Shown here: positions 41,965 through 52,379 of the stretch, piece by piece | Position numbering within the stretch: position 1 is the stretch's first letter | How the letters are laid out: each line of letters opens with the position of its first letter | DNA from: Peltaster fructicola | Taxonomy: Eukaryota > Ascomycota > Dothideomycetes | Length of the DNA: 64,000 nucleotides | Reading direction: 5' to 3' | Assembly: GCA_001592805.2 (NCBI GenBank) | Contig: CP051142.1 | Location: 930,001 to 994,000, forward strand | Notes under the pieces: generated by a model | What the model was told of the DNA's origin: nothing | The model's input: the letters and a program-made list of their open reading frames with translations, nothing else | Database searches by the model: none | Program-made: the position numbers and the translations under genes

Positions 41965-44440
41965 CTAGAAATCGTCATCCATATCTTCATCGTCATCACC
42001 GGCCTCGATGAACACAAGTCTTGTGCCTTCAGAAGCAGTTTGCCAGATCTGTAACCCGTTAGCATCATCACATACAACGATTCGGCGCAACCTACATCCA
42101 AAGTGGCGTACTCGTCCAGACACGCCTCAAGCTGTTGCACCGTGAATCCTTTGGCCAATACTCGTTCTCGAACTCGTCGCAAGTCCATCTCACCGCGACC
42201 CTCACCAGTAGCTGCAGCTCCGCTTTCACGCATACCACGGATAAGGTTGAAGATCTTCGTGCTTGGCGACTGATCACCACGGCGATCCCGATCTTCTTCG
42301 TAGAGACTTGCTTTGCTCACTTCGACTAGGCGAAGAGCCTCATCTACATCGTCGGTGATGACCTCTTCTGCGAATCGTAGTCGAGCAAGAGCCTGGGATA
42401 GACGTAGAATACCTAGGAGTGTTCGAGGCGAGGTATGTGTAAAGGTTTTCTTGTTGGACTCGTCGCGTTTCTGCTGCTGTCGTAATCGCACGTAAGCTCC
42501 AACAAGGTAGTCAGAAACCTGCTTTGGTACGGTAGGGCGGAAGGTTCGCGCTCTTGCAACCCATTGACGGACCTCGTTCGGCGAGAAGATCAATCCTGCT
42601 CCTTGCGGTTCGGGATGCTTGTTGTGAATATGGACGTATGTCACATGTCGAGCCAGCTCTTCATCTGCGTCGCGCGAGGGAGTATCCAAGATCAGGAACA
42701 GCACGTCGAACCTGCTCAGCAATGCAGCTGGCAGATTGATGTTCTCGACTGGTGATATGCGAGGGTTGTATCGACCATAAAGAGGATTGGCCGCTGCCAG
42801 GATTGCTGTCCTTGCGTTGAGTGTCGTGGTGATGCCAGCCTTTGAGATGGAAATGGTCTGCTGTTCCATGACTTCGTGGATCGCTGTCCTGTCACTATCA
42901 TCCATCTTGTCGAATTCATCGATACAGCATGTTCCATTGTCTGCCAAGACAAGAGCACCTCCTTCAAGCACCATCTCATCTGTGACTGGATCCCGCATAA
43001 CTGCCGCTGTGAGACCAACACCACTGCTACCACGACCAGTTGTGTAAACACCCCGAGGTGCGACTTTGGTGATGTATTTGAGCAGCTGAGATTTGGCAAC
43101 ACCAGGATCGCCCATCAAGCAGACGTTGATATCGCCACGAATGCGCATGCCGTCACCAGTCTCCTTTGTGACACCGCCAATAAGCTGGAGCAACAGAGCC
43201 TTCTTCACATCCAGATGTCCGAAGATTTCAGGCGCAATTGATCGACTGAGGTACTCATACAGCTGACCAGATTGCTCAAGCTCGGTCATGCGTCGGATGG
43301 TGGACGGGGCGAGGACCATATCGTCGTATGCCTTCTTGTGCTGATGGACATATTGTGCTTCGAGATATGTGTCTGTCAGAAGTCCGGCCTTGATCGCCTG
43401 GAAGCCGGAGTATGGTATTGGAAGGAACACGCCTGCGATATCGACGACATCACCAGGGTTGATCTGCCGCACAAGTTCACCATTGCAGTGAATTGTGAGC
43501 TGTCGAGGGATGTGTCCGACAGGGACTTGATCTGCCATCTCCTGGATCTTGACTTCTTGGAACGGTAAGAATTTCGAGGCTCTTGTAGACAGGTGTAGCT
43601 GTCCCTTTGCGTTGTTCTCTGTGCAGTCTTTCGACGTACATTCGACTAATGGTGTGAAGTTTCGACTTGTGACAGGCTGGAAGATTTCGTGGCCACATCG
43701 ATCGCAAGAGTAAGCATTCACTTGTACAGATGGCTTGACGTCCGACACGCGTGTTGTAATGCCGCGGACTGTGATAAGGTGACCGAGGTGTTCGCCCTTG
43801 ACCTGTCTAACAGCCATGGCCTTGCTGTTCTTCTCGCTACTCGAGCCTGATGGTGTGATCGGTTTGAAGTTGAGTGTGTAGCGTCTGGTCAACGCTGGAG
43901 GAAAGATGGACTCAGCAGGCGCTTCGCCGCCTATGTTTGCGTCCATCATCTGTTGCATGGCCTCGTTGCGCTTCGACCTCTGTCGCATGATTATGTCCAG
44001 CACATCATCCTTGAAGGTCGGCTCTTTCTGTGGCTCTGGAAGCACATTGTCCACTGCGCGCGAGAAGATCTCGATATAGTGGTGCGCGTTCTTCTCGATC
44101 GATGAGACGAGCTTCAGTGATGTGCCGTTCTCCGCTGTTTTCGTACTCTTGCAAATCGTCAAGCGAAACCAGCACTTGAGATCGTGTTCGGTCTGCAATG
44201 TCCTGCAGTAGATTTGTGTATTTCGCCTTACTCCTCTGGCGTCGCCGCGCGCGTCTCATCGTCGGCATCTGCATCGTCTAGAAAGTCGTACTCATCGCTT
44301 GTACCATCGCCGTCGAGGTGTAGATCTTCGAGCGCATCCTCTGTGTTGGTCGAAGACGATTTGAAACTGCGCAGGAAGTCTTCGAACGCTGACTGTTGCT
44401 CTTGGTAGTTCACAATGAACGAGTGGTTGTAGAGCGCCAT
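41965..44440 (-). CDS. MCM7: DNA replication licensing helicase subunit MCM7
   Basis: ATPase subunit of the nuclear MCM2-7 helicase. The core shows Cys pairs of the zinc ribbon ([19 protein letters not shown]), Walker [15 protein letters not shown], Walker [12 protein letters not shown] and the arginine finger SRFDVLFL. The last intron is clear (42049-42095, 47 bases, GTAGGT, branch GCTAAC, TTACAG) and gives the end [20 protein letters not shown]. The start is [20 protein letters not shown] at 44440, with the acidic [13 protein letters not shown] stretch. Between about 44140 and 44260 the reading passes through three frames with no room for normal introns: [20 protein letters not shown] is one base out from exon 1, and [14 protein letters not shown] one more. 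The second slip sits at a run of four A (44138-44141). MCM7 is essential, so assembly indels are the likelier cause. Confidence 0.93.
42049..42095 (-). other. MCM7 last intron (47 bases)
   Basis: GTAGGT donor, GCTAAC branch site and TTACAG acceptor. It restores the conserved C-terminus (LDEYATLD then [16 protein letters not shown]). Confidence 0.85.
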
Positions 44441-46320
44441 GATGTGTAGGTCCGTGGTGTACACTGGTAGTATTGAAGACCTTCATCAATGGTCTTGAGG
44501 TATCCTAAGCGCGAGCGCGTCGCGTTCAAGTACCAGCTAGCAGTCGCTAGCGCGTGTAGCGAGCGGAATCGCAGCCGCACCGAAGACATTTTCATCGCTT
44601 CACAAAACAAGAGTTGCTTTCCTCATACCAAACGCAAAAATAGATCCCACAGCCTTCAAAAGCATCTACGATTGGAGGGCCGGTCAAATGGCCTGGCCTC
44701 ATGACAACGAAGACCGTCAGTGCTAGTGGAGAGGAACGTCAGAGGGTGTTGGGTGCTGTCGCTTCGAAACAATGGAGTTGGGAGCAATCATCAGCTGTAC
44801 ATCTTTCATCGCCAAATGGTAAGCGTTGATATCACACCATCATCGCTATCTGGAGATCCGACATGTGGCGCCGATCGTCATCGAGGAGTCGTTAAGCATC
44901 GAGCAACGGCTTAGGGACTCATCTTCGTCTCGAACACGGTCGGCATAGTACTACGATCAGCCCGCCTAGCAAATGCACGATCGTCCAGTCCTTTACGTCG
45001 ATCAAGCTGGGCTGAAGCTCACCAATGGTGCACGATAGCTGCACGGCCATGCTGGAGTTGGGCTGTTCCACATGTCATCTACTAAGGCAGCTTTTACGGC
45101 GAATCATGCACATTCGACAAGTAGGAACAGATGACTCCCTGACGCAACACACAGCATGCACAGACGGTAAGCTGCTTCTAGACTTGCGCCGCTGACTGTG
45201 CGCATCAGATGCCTTGTCGTTGTCACGAACCCAGGTGAGTTTGTCATCATGCATGAATATGAGATTCAAGACAACAGATCCTGGCACCTTTCAGCATCGC
45301 ATGCCATCTGAATGCACCGCCTCATGCACAGATACACAGTCCTATTACTCTTTTTTGCATTGTCTCAACTACTACACCCGGCCCACTTCCCTTCGTCTTA
45401 TGCAGCCTTGCGTGGCACCCCTATATATCGGCCGAGCTATACACACAACTGATCGTCATGCAGCGAAACAGGCCACCTGGCGCACTCCTGTAGTGACGTC
45501 CGGCATGGTCCTTGACCATCTCAACTCGGCTCACATCACATTTAGATCACGCTGCAAGAGTCGCAAGGCTAACCCACGCATGCATCAAATATGTCATGCT
45601 GACAACACATCGACAGTGTGCCAGAATGTAGCCATTGGTATAACAACGAGCTAGTGTCTACCTCTGGGCATACTGACAGCCTATACAATCAGCCTCGCGG
45701 CATCGGGCAGCCACCCAATGCTACAGGCAAGCTGTGCCTATCAGTCAATGCCGTTTGCGTGGCAAGTTAGCCATTGAAAGATGTCAAGAGCATGAACGTG
45801 TGCATAGCACAGATGTACTGAGCACCAGCAACACCCCTGTATGCTGAGGTAGCGACTGAGGACTCTGACAGCACTTGTTCGCCGCGGCAGTGTATCTCTT
45901 CCTATCTGGTGCAAGTGGCCAGATCCCAGAGGCGTCTCTGAGCTGCCGCCTCTTTGCATAGTGCGGACGTGCGACTGTGTGGTCCTGCTATGAAGGTCTA
46001 ACGTGTGGCCTGGCCCGTCTGTATAGCATCAGGATATGGCTAGTCAGCTTGATTACTCTGTATGGAGCATCACCAAGATCATGCGCGGAATGGTCTCTGT
46101 CGTCACTGTCGTTCCATGCTTCTCATTGTCGAATGGTCTCATTGAACTAAGTGCGCATTTCACGCAACCAACTCGAATGTGGTTCTCTGTGGTAGGCGGA
46201 CTGCACCCTGTGACGACCCGCTTTTTCTAGTATGAAGCTCGTTGGTGACTCTTCTCTGCCGGCGACATCTTCGACCATTGCGCAATATTTGTTACATCTC
46301 CCTCTCCTTATAATCACAAC
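44441..46320. other. 1.9 kb divergent gap MCM7/LYS1, no gene supported
   Basis: Open frames up to 146 codons lack any domain. The MCM7-proximal part has an imperfect palindromic run (CAGCTAGCAGTCGCTAGCGCG near 44535). The LYS1-proximal 80 bases carry a pyrimidine-rich leader and a TGACTC word. Confidence 0.45.
46246..46251 (+). promoter_or_regulatory. Candidate Gcn4/CpcA core site (TGACTC) upstream of LYS1
   Basis: TGACTC lies 75 bases before the LYS1 ATG. The bZIP activator of amino-acid biosynthesis (Gcn4/CpcA) recognises TGACTC/TGACTCA. One hexamer is weak evidence, but the gene is a classical target. Confidence 0.35.
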
Positions 46321-47696
46321 ATGTCTTCGCCAACAGTACTACACGTTCGTGCCGAGACAAAGCCGCTTGAGCATCGATCAGCGATCACTCCAGACGTCGC
46401 AAAAAAGCTTGTCGATGCGGGCTATACAGTCAATGTTGAGCGATCACCATTGAGCATCTTCAAAGATGACGAGTACAATGGCACAGGGGCTACGCTTGTC
46501 TCTACTGGATCGTGGACAGATGTACCCGCGGACCACATCATCGTTGGTCTGAAGGAATTACCTGAGGATGACTTTCCTCTCAAGCATACCGTAAGTTGGT
46601 CGAGAACGCACTCAACAGTTCTGTTGACCAATACTAGCACGTCCAATTCGCTCATTGTACGACGACCGCCGCCGCCGCCACTAAGTGGCTGCCATTGTTC
46701 CATGACTAACATCCTCTCAGGCTACAAAGGTCAAGGCGGCTGGGATAAGGTCCTCAGTCGATTTCCTCGAGGAGGCGGAACACTGCTTGATCTCGAATTC
46801 CTGGAAGATGGTGTGTGCGCAGTACCAAGCATATGGTCTTGATTAACAGCTTTATAGAGAATGGCCGAAGAGTGGCTGCATTTGGATATGTGAGTGCCGC
46901 CGCATGACCATTGACATTGCTGACAGCAATATAGCATGCAGGATTCGCCGGAGCAGCACTGGCGCTGATGACTTGGGGTTGGCAGTTGACACATGACAAG
47001 AAAGAAGCACTGCCTGGAGTAAAGCCATTCGCGAACGAACAGCTGCTTATCGACGAGGTCAAGCGGTCTGTCGAAGCTGGCAAGGCCAAGTCGGGACATT
47101 TGCCTAGAGTACTGGTCATTGGTGCGCTCGGACGATGTGGTCGTGGTGCTGTAGACCTGTGTGAAAAGGCTGGGCTGAGCGATATCCTGGTATGTGTTCC
47201 GGCAAATCTAAGGACTCACATGCTTAAACTCTAGCAGAAATGGGATATGGCAGAGACTGGCGCCAAGCCAGGTCCTTACAAGGAGATTATCGAATCAGAT
47301 GTCTTTGTCAACTGCATCTATCTCTCGCAGAAGATCCCACCCTTCATCGATGCAGCATCTCTGTCAGATGAGGACCGCCGACTGAGCGTAGTGTGCGATG
47401 TGTCGTGCGATACGACTAACCCACACAACCCAATCCCTATCTACGAGATCAACACCACGTTCTCCGAGCCAACAGTCCCAGTCAAGCTTCAGGTGGGCGC
47501 CAGCCAGCTACCTCTGTCTGTTATCAGTATCGACCATCTGCCTTCTCTTATGCCAAGAGAGGCATCAGAGGCGTTTGCCTCCCAGTTGTTGCCTAGTTTG
47601 CTGCAACTCAAGGATTGGCAGAACGCTCGAGTATGGAGGCAGGCTAATCAGCTGTTCAAGGATAAGGTCGCCACCCTTCCCAAAGACTCTGCGTAG
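46321..47696 (+). CDS. LYS1: Saccharopine dehydrogenase, NAD+, L-lysine-forming (Lys1)
   Basis: Last step of the fungal alpha-aminoadipate lysine pathway. Six exons fit perfectly: 46321-46590, 46638-46656 (a 19-base micro-exon), 46721-46810, 46858-46889 (32 bases), 46935-47189 and 47235-47696, for 375 residues. The splices give HVQFAHCYKGQGGWDKVLSR, ENGRRVAAFGY then HAGFAGAALALMTWGWQLTH. Landmarks are the N-terminal LHVRAETKPLEHRSAITPDV, the nucleotide loop VLVIGALGRCGRGAVDLC, and CDVSCDTTNPHNPIPIYEIN with DHLPSLMPREASEAFASQLL. There is no peroxisomal SKL-type end; it closes ATLPKDSA. The introns are 44 to 64 bases. A Gcn4-type hexamer sits 75 bases upstream. Confidence 0.95.
46638..46656 (+). 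other. 19-base micro-exon of LYS1
   Basis: CACGTCCAATTCGCTCATT lies between a CTAG acceptor and a GTACGA donor. It encodes HVQFAH plus one base of the next codon and is needed for the conserved FAHCYK segment. Confidence 0.85.
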
Positions 47697-47806
47697 ATGC
47701 TAGCATTTAGAATAAGATAAACCGTTGGAAAGCATCACTGCAATAGTGTCGTCTTTGTCAAGTGCTACATCTCATGCCTTTGGTCATGTAATAGTGTCCC
47801 AGGACT

Positions 47807-49305
47807 TTAGAACTTTCTCTTCATGCTGACACCATCGGCAATACCTTTCGAGGCTATGTAGCACAATAGTGCACATCCATAGGACATCGCAGCGAAGATG
47901 ATAAGTCCTTTGTAGTCGTTCCTGGAGGTTTCCAAGATGGCGCCACCGATAGGAATGCTTGTCAGGGTTCTGTTTGAGTGTCAGCTACATTTGATTGTGG
48001 ACAGGATGAGATACCATACCCGAAACTGGTGACAAAGTATGCAGTGGACAGATATCGACCATATACTTCGGGAGAGCAAAGCTGAGATATGCACACTGGG
48101 ATCAGACCGAGATTGCTTCCACTTGCAAAGCCAAAGGAGAGCGCAAATACAACAAGAAGTGCTGTCGAACTGCCGGCCGGTAGCCAGAATGCCAGGATGG
48201 TTACGCAACAAAGTGAGATCGTTGTGATGATCACATTGAACCGGCCGTATCGATCGGCAAGCAATCCTGGTAGCCAGCGGCCGAAGAAGCTTCCAGCACT
48301 GAGAAGTGCAACGATACCATAACTTGAGATGCCAGTCTCGCCGCTGTTGATGGCGAAGGACGCAATGTATGTCTGAACCACGAACAGACCCCATTCCATT
48401 AGAAACATGCCGACCGAAAGTGCTGCAAAGCTGGGTCTTCTAAGGATACTCATATCAGGCCAGAGACTCTGAGAGCTTGGGATGACTGGCAGTCTCGTCT
48501 TCAGGAACAGGTTTGCTGGGATAGCGAGGCCAATGAAGAGGAAACCGAGCACACGTGTCGACCAAGCGAAGCCGATCTTATCGATGAGCGACTGCAGCAT
48601 GAGCGGTATGATAATGCCTCCCACGGAGCCGCTTGTATTGGCAAGGCCTGTTGCAAGGGCCCTGCGTCGATCGAAGAAGTGAGCAATACATGCAAAAGCA
48701 GGAGTCATTAGCAAGGCTCCGCCGACTCCGCCCAGCACACCATATGTCAGCATGAAATGCCAGTATTCTGTCTTTATCGTCAGTCTTGACATCTACTCGC
48801 TTGTAACCGCTTACCGTAGCACAGTCCAAGAAGCATCATTGATGTAATCAGTGCTAGACTTCCGAAGACCACGAGCAATCTAGGACCGTGTCTGTCGAAA
48901 ACATTGCCGCTGTACAGTCCGCAGAAGAATGCCAAGAAGAGGTTGACACTGAATATCCATGCTATGCTTGTTGTCGATTCGTTTTGCAGCTGATGAGTGC
49001 TCAGATACGCCTGAAAGACAGCAGTAGAGTTGACAACACTGAAGACGAGGAAGAGAGCGCAGAAAGACCCAAGCACGACCAGCCATGCCTCAGTTCCGCC
49101 TTCTGGATATTGGAGTGAAGTCGTGCTAGGTCATGTTATGAATGCTCAGCTGTCCGAAGATCGTCTGGGCATGATCGTACCTGTTTGGTCTTGACGAGTC
49201 AAAGGTGTCTAAGGCGATGATCTGGTCATGCACTCCAGACCCTAGCTGCACGCCTTGCTCGGCTTCATCATCGTTGTACGCTTTCTCTGAGCTTGTGGCG
49301 GGCAT
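47807..49305 (-). CDS. MFS transporter, monocarboxylate-porter-like
   Basis: Four exons: 49181-49305, 48815-49125, 48020-48767 and 47807-47969, with introns of 55, 47 and 50 bases, for about 448 residues. The junctions restore the family signatures: LQYPEGGTEAWLVVLGSF (start of helix 1), LLGLCYEYWHFMLTYGVLGG, and SFGTLTSIPIGGAI. Helix 1-2 sequences (VFSVVNSTAVFQAYLSTHQL, STTSIAWIFSVNLFLAFFCG), the 2-3 loop (GNVFDRHGPRLLVVFGSL) and LADRYGRFNVI fit the Mch/monocarboxylate group of MFS carriers. Substrate is unknown; fungal members move carboxylates, riboflavin or unknown solutes. The acidic N-tail (EKAYNDDEAEQGVQ) is cytosolic. The end VSMKRKF follows the last helix. Confidence 0.88.
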
Positions 49306-49619
49306 GTTGTTCGTAACAATTTGTGCTGAGGCTGAAGAGCGACCACAGAACAAAAGGAAATGGGTGCTTTTACGCTCACGTTCATCTCAATGATCATAGG
49401 ATGCTTGGATAGACTATCGTTCGTCGGAGTTGGCCGAAGTGTGTTGCCATCGTCGATGAATCATCATGTGGTGTGTTCTGAGGTAGATCGTGGTGAGCGC
49501 AAGCTCTTGGCCTTCCTATCGACTTTTCCTTCGTCATTCAGTCCTGGTCTCACCCATGATACGTTCGGCCCTGGAGATAACGCACACATCACCATGGCTC
49601 GAGCCCAGCTGTGAGTACC
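49306..49619. promoter_or_regulatory. Divergent promoter region MFS/F-box gene
   Basis: This 314-base gap lies between two start codons facing away. A short ATG frame (MARAQL) ends just before 49620 and could be a small upstream frame or a leader with an unusual GTGAGT. Confidence 0.4.
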
Positions 49620-50314
49620 ATGTTGCCAGACGAGCTGCTGTTGGAAATTTTGCAGTATGTTGGCCCAGTTGATTTGTGGATGTCAGCTCGACTCTGCAGC
49701 CGACAGATGAAACATTGCATTGAAGAGCTCTTCTCGAGAAACATCATCAAATCAACCAAGGCGACTCTAGTGTACTCTCTAGGTAGTGGAGCTCAACACA
49801 GGTGGTACGATGTTCGAGCAACTGTAACCTTCACATTCCAGCAGCACCATCAATCTGACACAGACCTGGTCATCTTCGATGTCAGCACAGTTGCACCTCT
49901 AGCCTATCGCGAACGAGCACTACGAAAATGGCAGAACATGACCACTGAAGACCTCAGTCCCACAAAGTTGATCGTAGAGCTAGATTGGCACGTGGAGCTC
50001 ATGAACGATATGTTTCATGTTCCCCTTTACGTACAGCGTCTCTCGGATGGTGGTGGCACTGCGATTCTCATCAATTGGAGACACCTGTTCGCGCGTTTCT
50101 TCAAGGAGGCGCGGCAGTCCACAGCACACTATGCTGGAACCTCAACACTGGCATCAGGCTTCAGGCCGTACGAAGGCGCTCGGCTTGCTGTTGGGCGCTC
50201 GAGTTTGGCCGCTACCAGCATCAGTACAAGAGATGGCGAATGATTGATGATGTGGTTCGATTGCTACGTCGATTCGTGAAAGGCGGCCTACGCGCTCCAA
50301 GGATATTCCTGTGA
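49620..50314 (+). CDS. F-box-like protein of unknown role, possible frame slip near its end
   Basis: Starts MLPDELLLEILQYVGPVDLW, a clear F-box (residues 1-40), continuing SARLCSRQMKHCIEELF. The rest (DLVIFDVSTVAPLAYRERAL, LIVELDWHVELMNDMFHVPL) matches no domain I know. In the first frame the stop is at 50243, after a Ser/Thr-rich end (SLAATSISTRDGE). A second frame over the same end reads LEFGRYQHQYKRWRMIDDVV, then RLLRRFVKGGLRAPRIFL, stopping at 50314; that looks much more like a real C-terminus. One base, or a short intron upstream of 50190, would join them. It is convergent with the SWIB gene, with 30 bases between the stops if the second end is used. Likely role: substrate adaptor of an SCF ubiquitin ligase. 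Confidence 0.6.
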
Positions 50315-50343
50315 CGAGAGGTATCGACACCAAGATTGCTTGC

Positions 50344-51331
50344 TCATCCCTCGTGTGGATAGAGGTGGCCGGCCAGGATCTTATTCATAGTGAACATATG
50401 CACTCTGTCTTGCTTGAAGACGGCGCGCATAGCATCGTCACAACGAATCTGCCGTTTGTCGTCGGGGTCTTGCAGATCTCGCTCCTTGACGTACGCCCAT
50501 ATCTTCTTTACTGTCTGTGGTCGCGAGAGCGCTGGTTCGCCGAGGAGTGCCGACAGTGGCTCCGACAGAGTCATAAGTTTCTGCAGGGGTCAATATCATC
50601 CCAACTTACTGCTCGCGTACTTACGTGGAAACCACCCTTCTTCTCCTTCGTGTCGTCAGGCGCACCACCTTCTACCTCGCTATCGTCATCTGAGCCAACT
50701 CTTGCTGCAGACTTCTTCTTGTGCTTCTTCTCCTTCTTGACCACAGTCTTTCGCTTTGTCACACCTCCTCCACGCGTCGATCGTGCTTGTGCATTGAACT
50801 CGGCCTGCAACTTGGCTGCCAGAGCTGCATCGCTATCCGCCTCTGGCTTGACCTTGTTGTTCTTGATCTTCTTCGTAGCAGGCTCCGACTCCACGCTACT
50901 GAGCTCACTGTCGTCGTCGTCGTCGTCATCCTGCTCTGCTTTGCGCTTCTTTCGGTGGTCGCCGTTGTGGTGCCCGTTAGTCGTCGGCGCAGGCTCCTGT
51001 GTGGTGTCATCGTTCGAGGCTCCCTCTCGATCGCGCTGAGCCTTGTCAAATCTTTCCATGATCAAAGCAGTGATCGCAGACTGTTGTCAATTAGTGTAGG
51101 TCACGCAAACAACGCGCGATACTCACCTTTTGCGGCGTGAGGTCATAATCGACGCGGTCCTGCATACCCTGTCGGATAGCTTTCGCAGATATCAGGTCAA
51201 GGTCGGCATGGACTAGAATATCGTCTATGATCGCCGCGTAAGACGCTCGTTGCGTTGCAGGCACTATGCCGTGTCAGTCATTGTTCCCAATGCTAATTCA
51301 CGCTGCCGTAGTTCTTACAAGTCTCGGCCAT
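50344..51331 (-). CDS. DEK_C + SWIB-domain protein (Tri1/Uaf30-like)
   Basis: Four exons: 51319-51331 (13 bases only, MAET plus one base), 51127-51263, 50625-51080 and 50344-50580, with introns of 55, 46 and 44 bases, for 280 residues. The N-terminal DEK_C domain (about 10-65) reads YAAIIDDILVHADLDLISAK, AIRQGMQDRVDYDLTPQKSA, LIMERFD. A charged, disordered middle has poly-Asp (QDDDDDDDSELSS), nuclear-signal-like KKRK and Lys-rich runs. The C-terminal SWIB domain (about 205-278) reads LSEPLSALLGEPALSRPQTV, KKIWAYVKERDLQDPDDKRQ, DRVHMFTMNKILAGHLYPHE. This order matches yeast Tri1 and the Pol I factor Uaf30, so a chromatin or rDNA role in the nucleus is likely; which of the two cannot be settled. 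Confidence 0.9.
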
Positions 51332-52379
51332 GATGATGTGTTGAGCGCTGTTGTCCAGGAATAATGTCGTCCAACGACACTACTTTATAGCCACAAAATG
51401 ATTGTTTGTGAAAACGACTCAGACGTGCGCTCGCCAATGTCCCGCTTCTGCAGGTGAATCCAAAACAGATGGCTGGGTATGCGCCCTAGTCTAACAAGTG
51501 AATGTATGCTGTATCGAAGACCTCTCAGGTAGTGCTGAAGGATCGTGCGAAGAACACGACGAATCTATAATGATCGAGAGCATCAATAATAGGCTCGAAA
51601 GGATCGTGTCGCGGTCACGATTCAAAGTATAGTTAGAAGTGAGCTCATAGCCTATACCACGCGCTAGTCTGCGATTGGCTGAGTCTTTACGAACCACACA
51701 TTCACAAACATGCTTGAAGGGAGGCAAGCAAGTGTTATCAGGCAAGACACTGATCGCGTGGGCATCACGTTTGCTCACAAGGCTCTTACGGTCGATATGC
51801 TTGCAATCGGTGTGCTTGCAATGCTCTCACTGCACAGTCAGCCAATCCACCACGGCTTAATCGTCCATGAGGTTCGGGGGCCAGCAGACATACACAAGAT
51901 ACTGCTCTCAGCGATACAACAAATAGACACGATGATGCGCACGACGGCCGAGTTCTGGCAACGGCATCGGTCACTCTACACTCGTAATTCATGAGCGTGG
52001 TCTGGCGTGATCATGGCATAGCACAGCATGGGAGTATCAGCACCGCTTAGAGGCTCACGAACTGCGGTACACATCTCTGCTATTGAAGACGGCGTGGTCG
52101 AACGTTCATTGAGATCTTATGCGGTGATGTGCTCTCAGGTCAAGAGGATGACCTCCGGGTTGACGAACGTTGGAGTCATCAGATTCCGCGAGTCATGAAA
52201 CCCCGCCCCACAGAGGGAAATCGCAGCATTTTGCAAGGTCAATATTGATGCAAGTCGTACATCGCGCAGCACACCTCACATCATCGTTCACAGTTCTCGT
52301 GTGACTCAACTGCTATTCGCCCTCGATACACAGCGTAGACGCGTTTCTGCGCCGTGTACCACAACACAACCCACCCAGC
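51332..52379. other. 1.0 kb divergent gap SWIB gene/eIF3b, no gene supported
   Basis: Small frames only. The eIF3b-proximal 120 bases are C/A-rich with ACACAAC tracts like a fungal leader. No further element was recognised. Confidence 0.45.

Noticed and set aside
44192-44220. 29-base GTAAGG...CTGCAG interval in MCM7 that could be an intron
   Set aside because: It would join exon 1 to the main frame, but it deletes the conserved KYTNLLQ and turns the conserved IADR...DDLQEYE segment into unrelated sequence; 29 bases is also shorter than any intron here.
44535-44556. CTAGC palindromic words upstream of MCM7, considered as an MCB-like or origin element
   Set aside because: They do not match ACGCGT and have no paired arrangement beyond chance.
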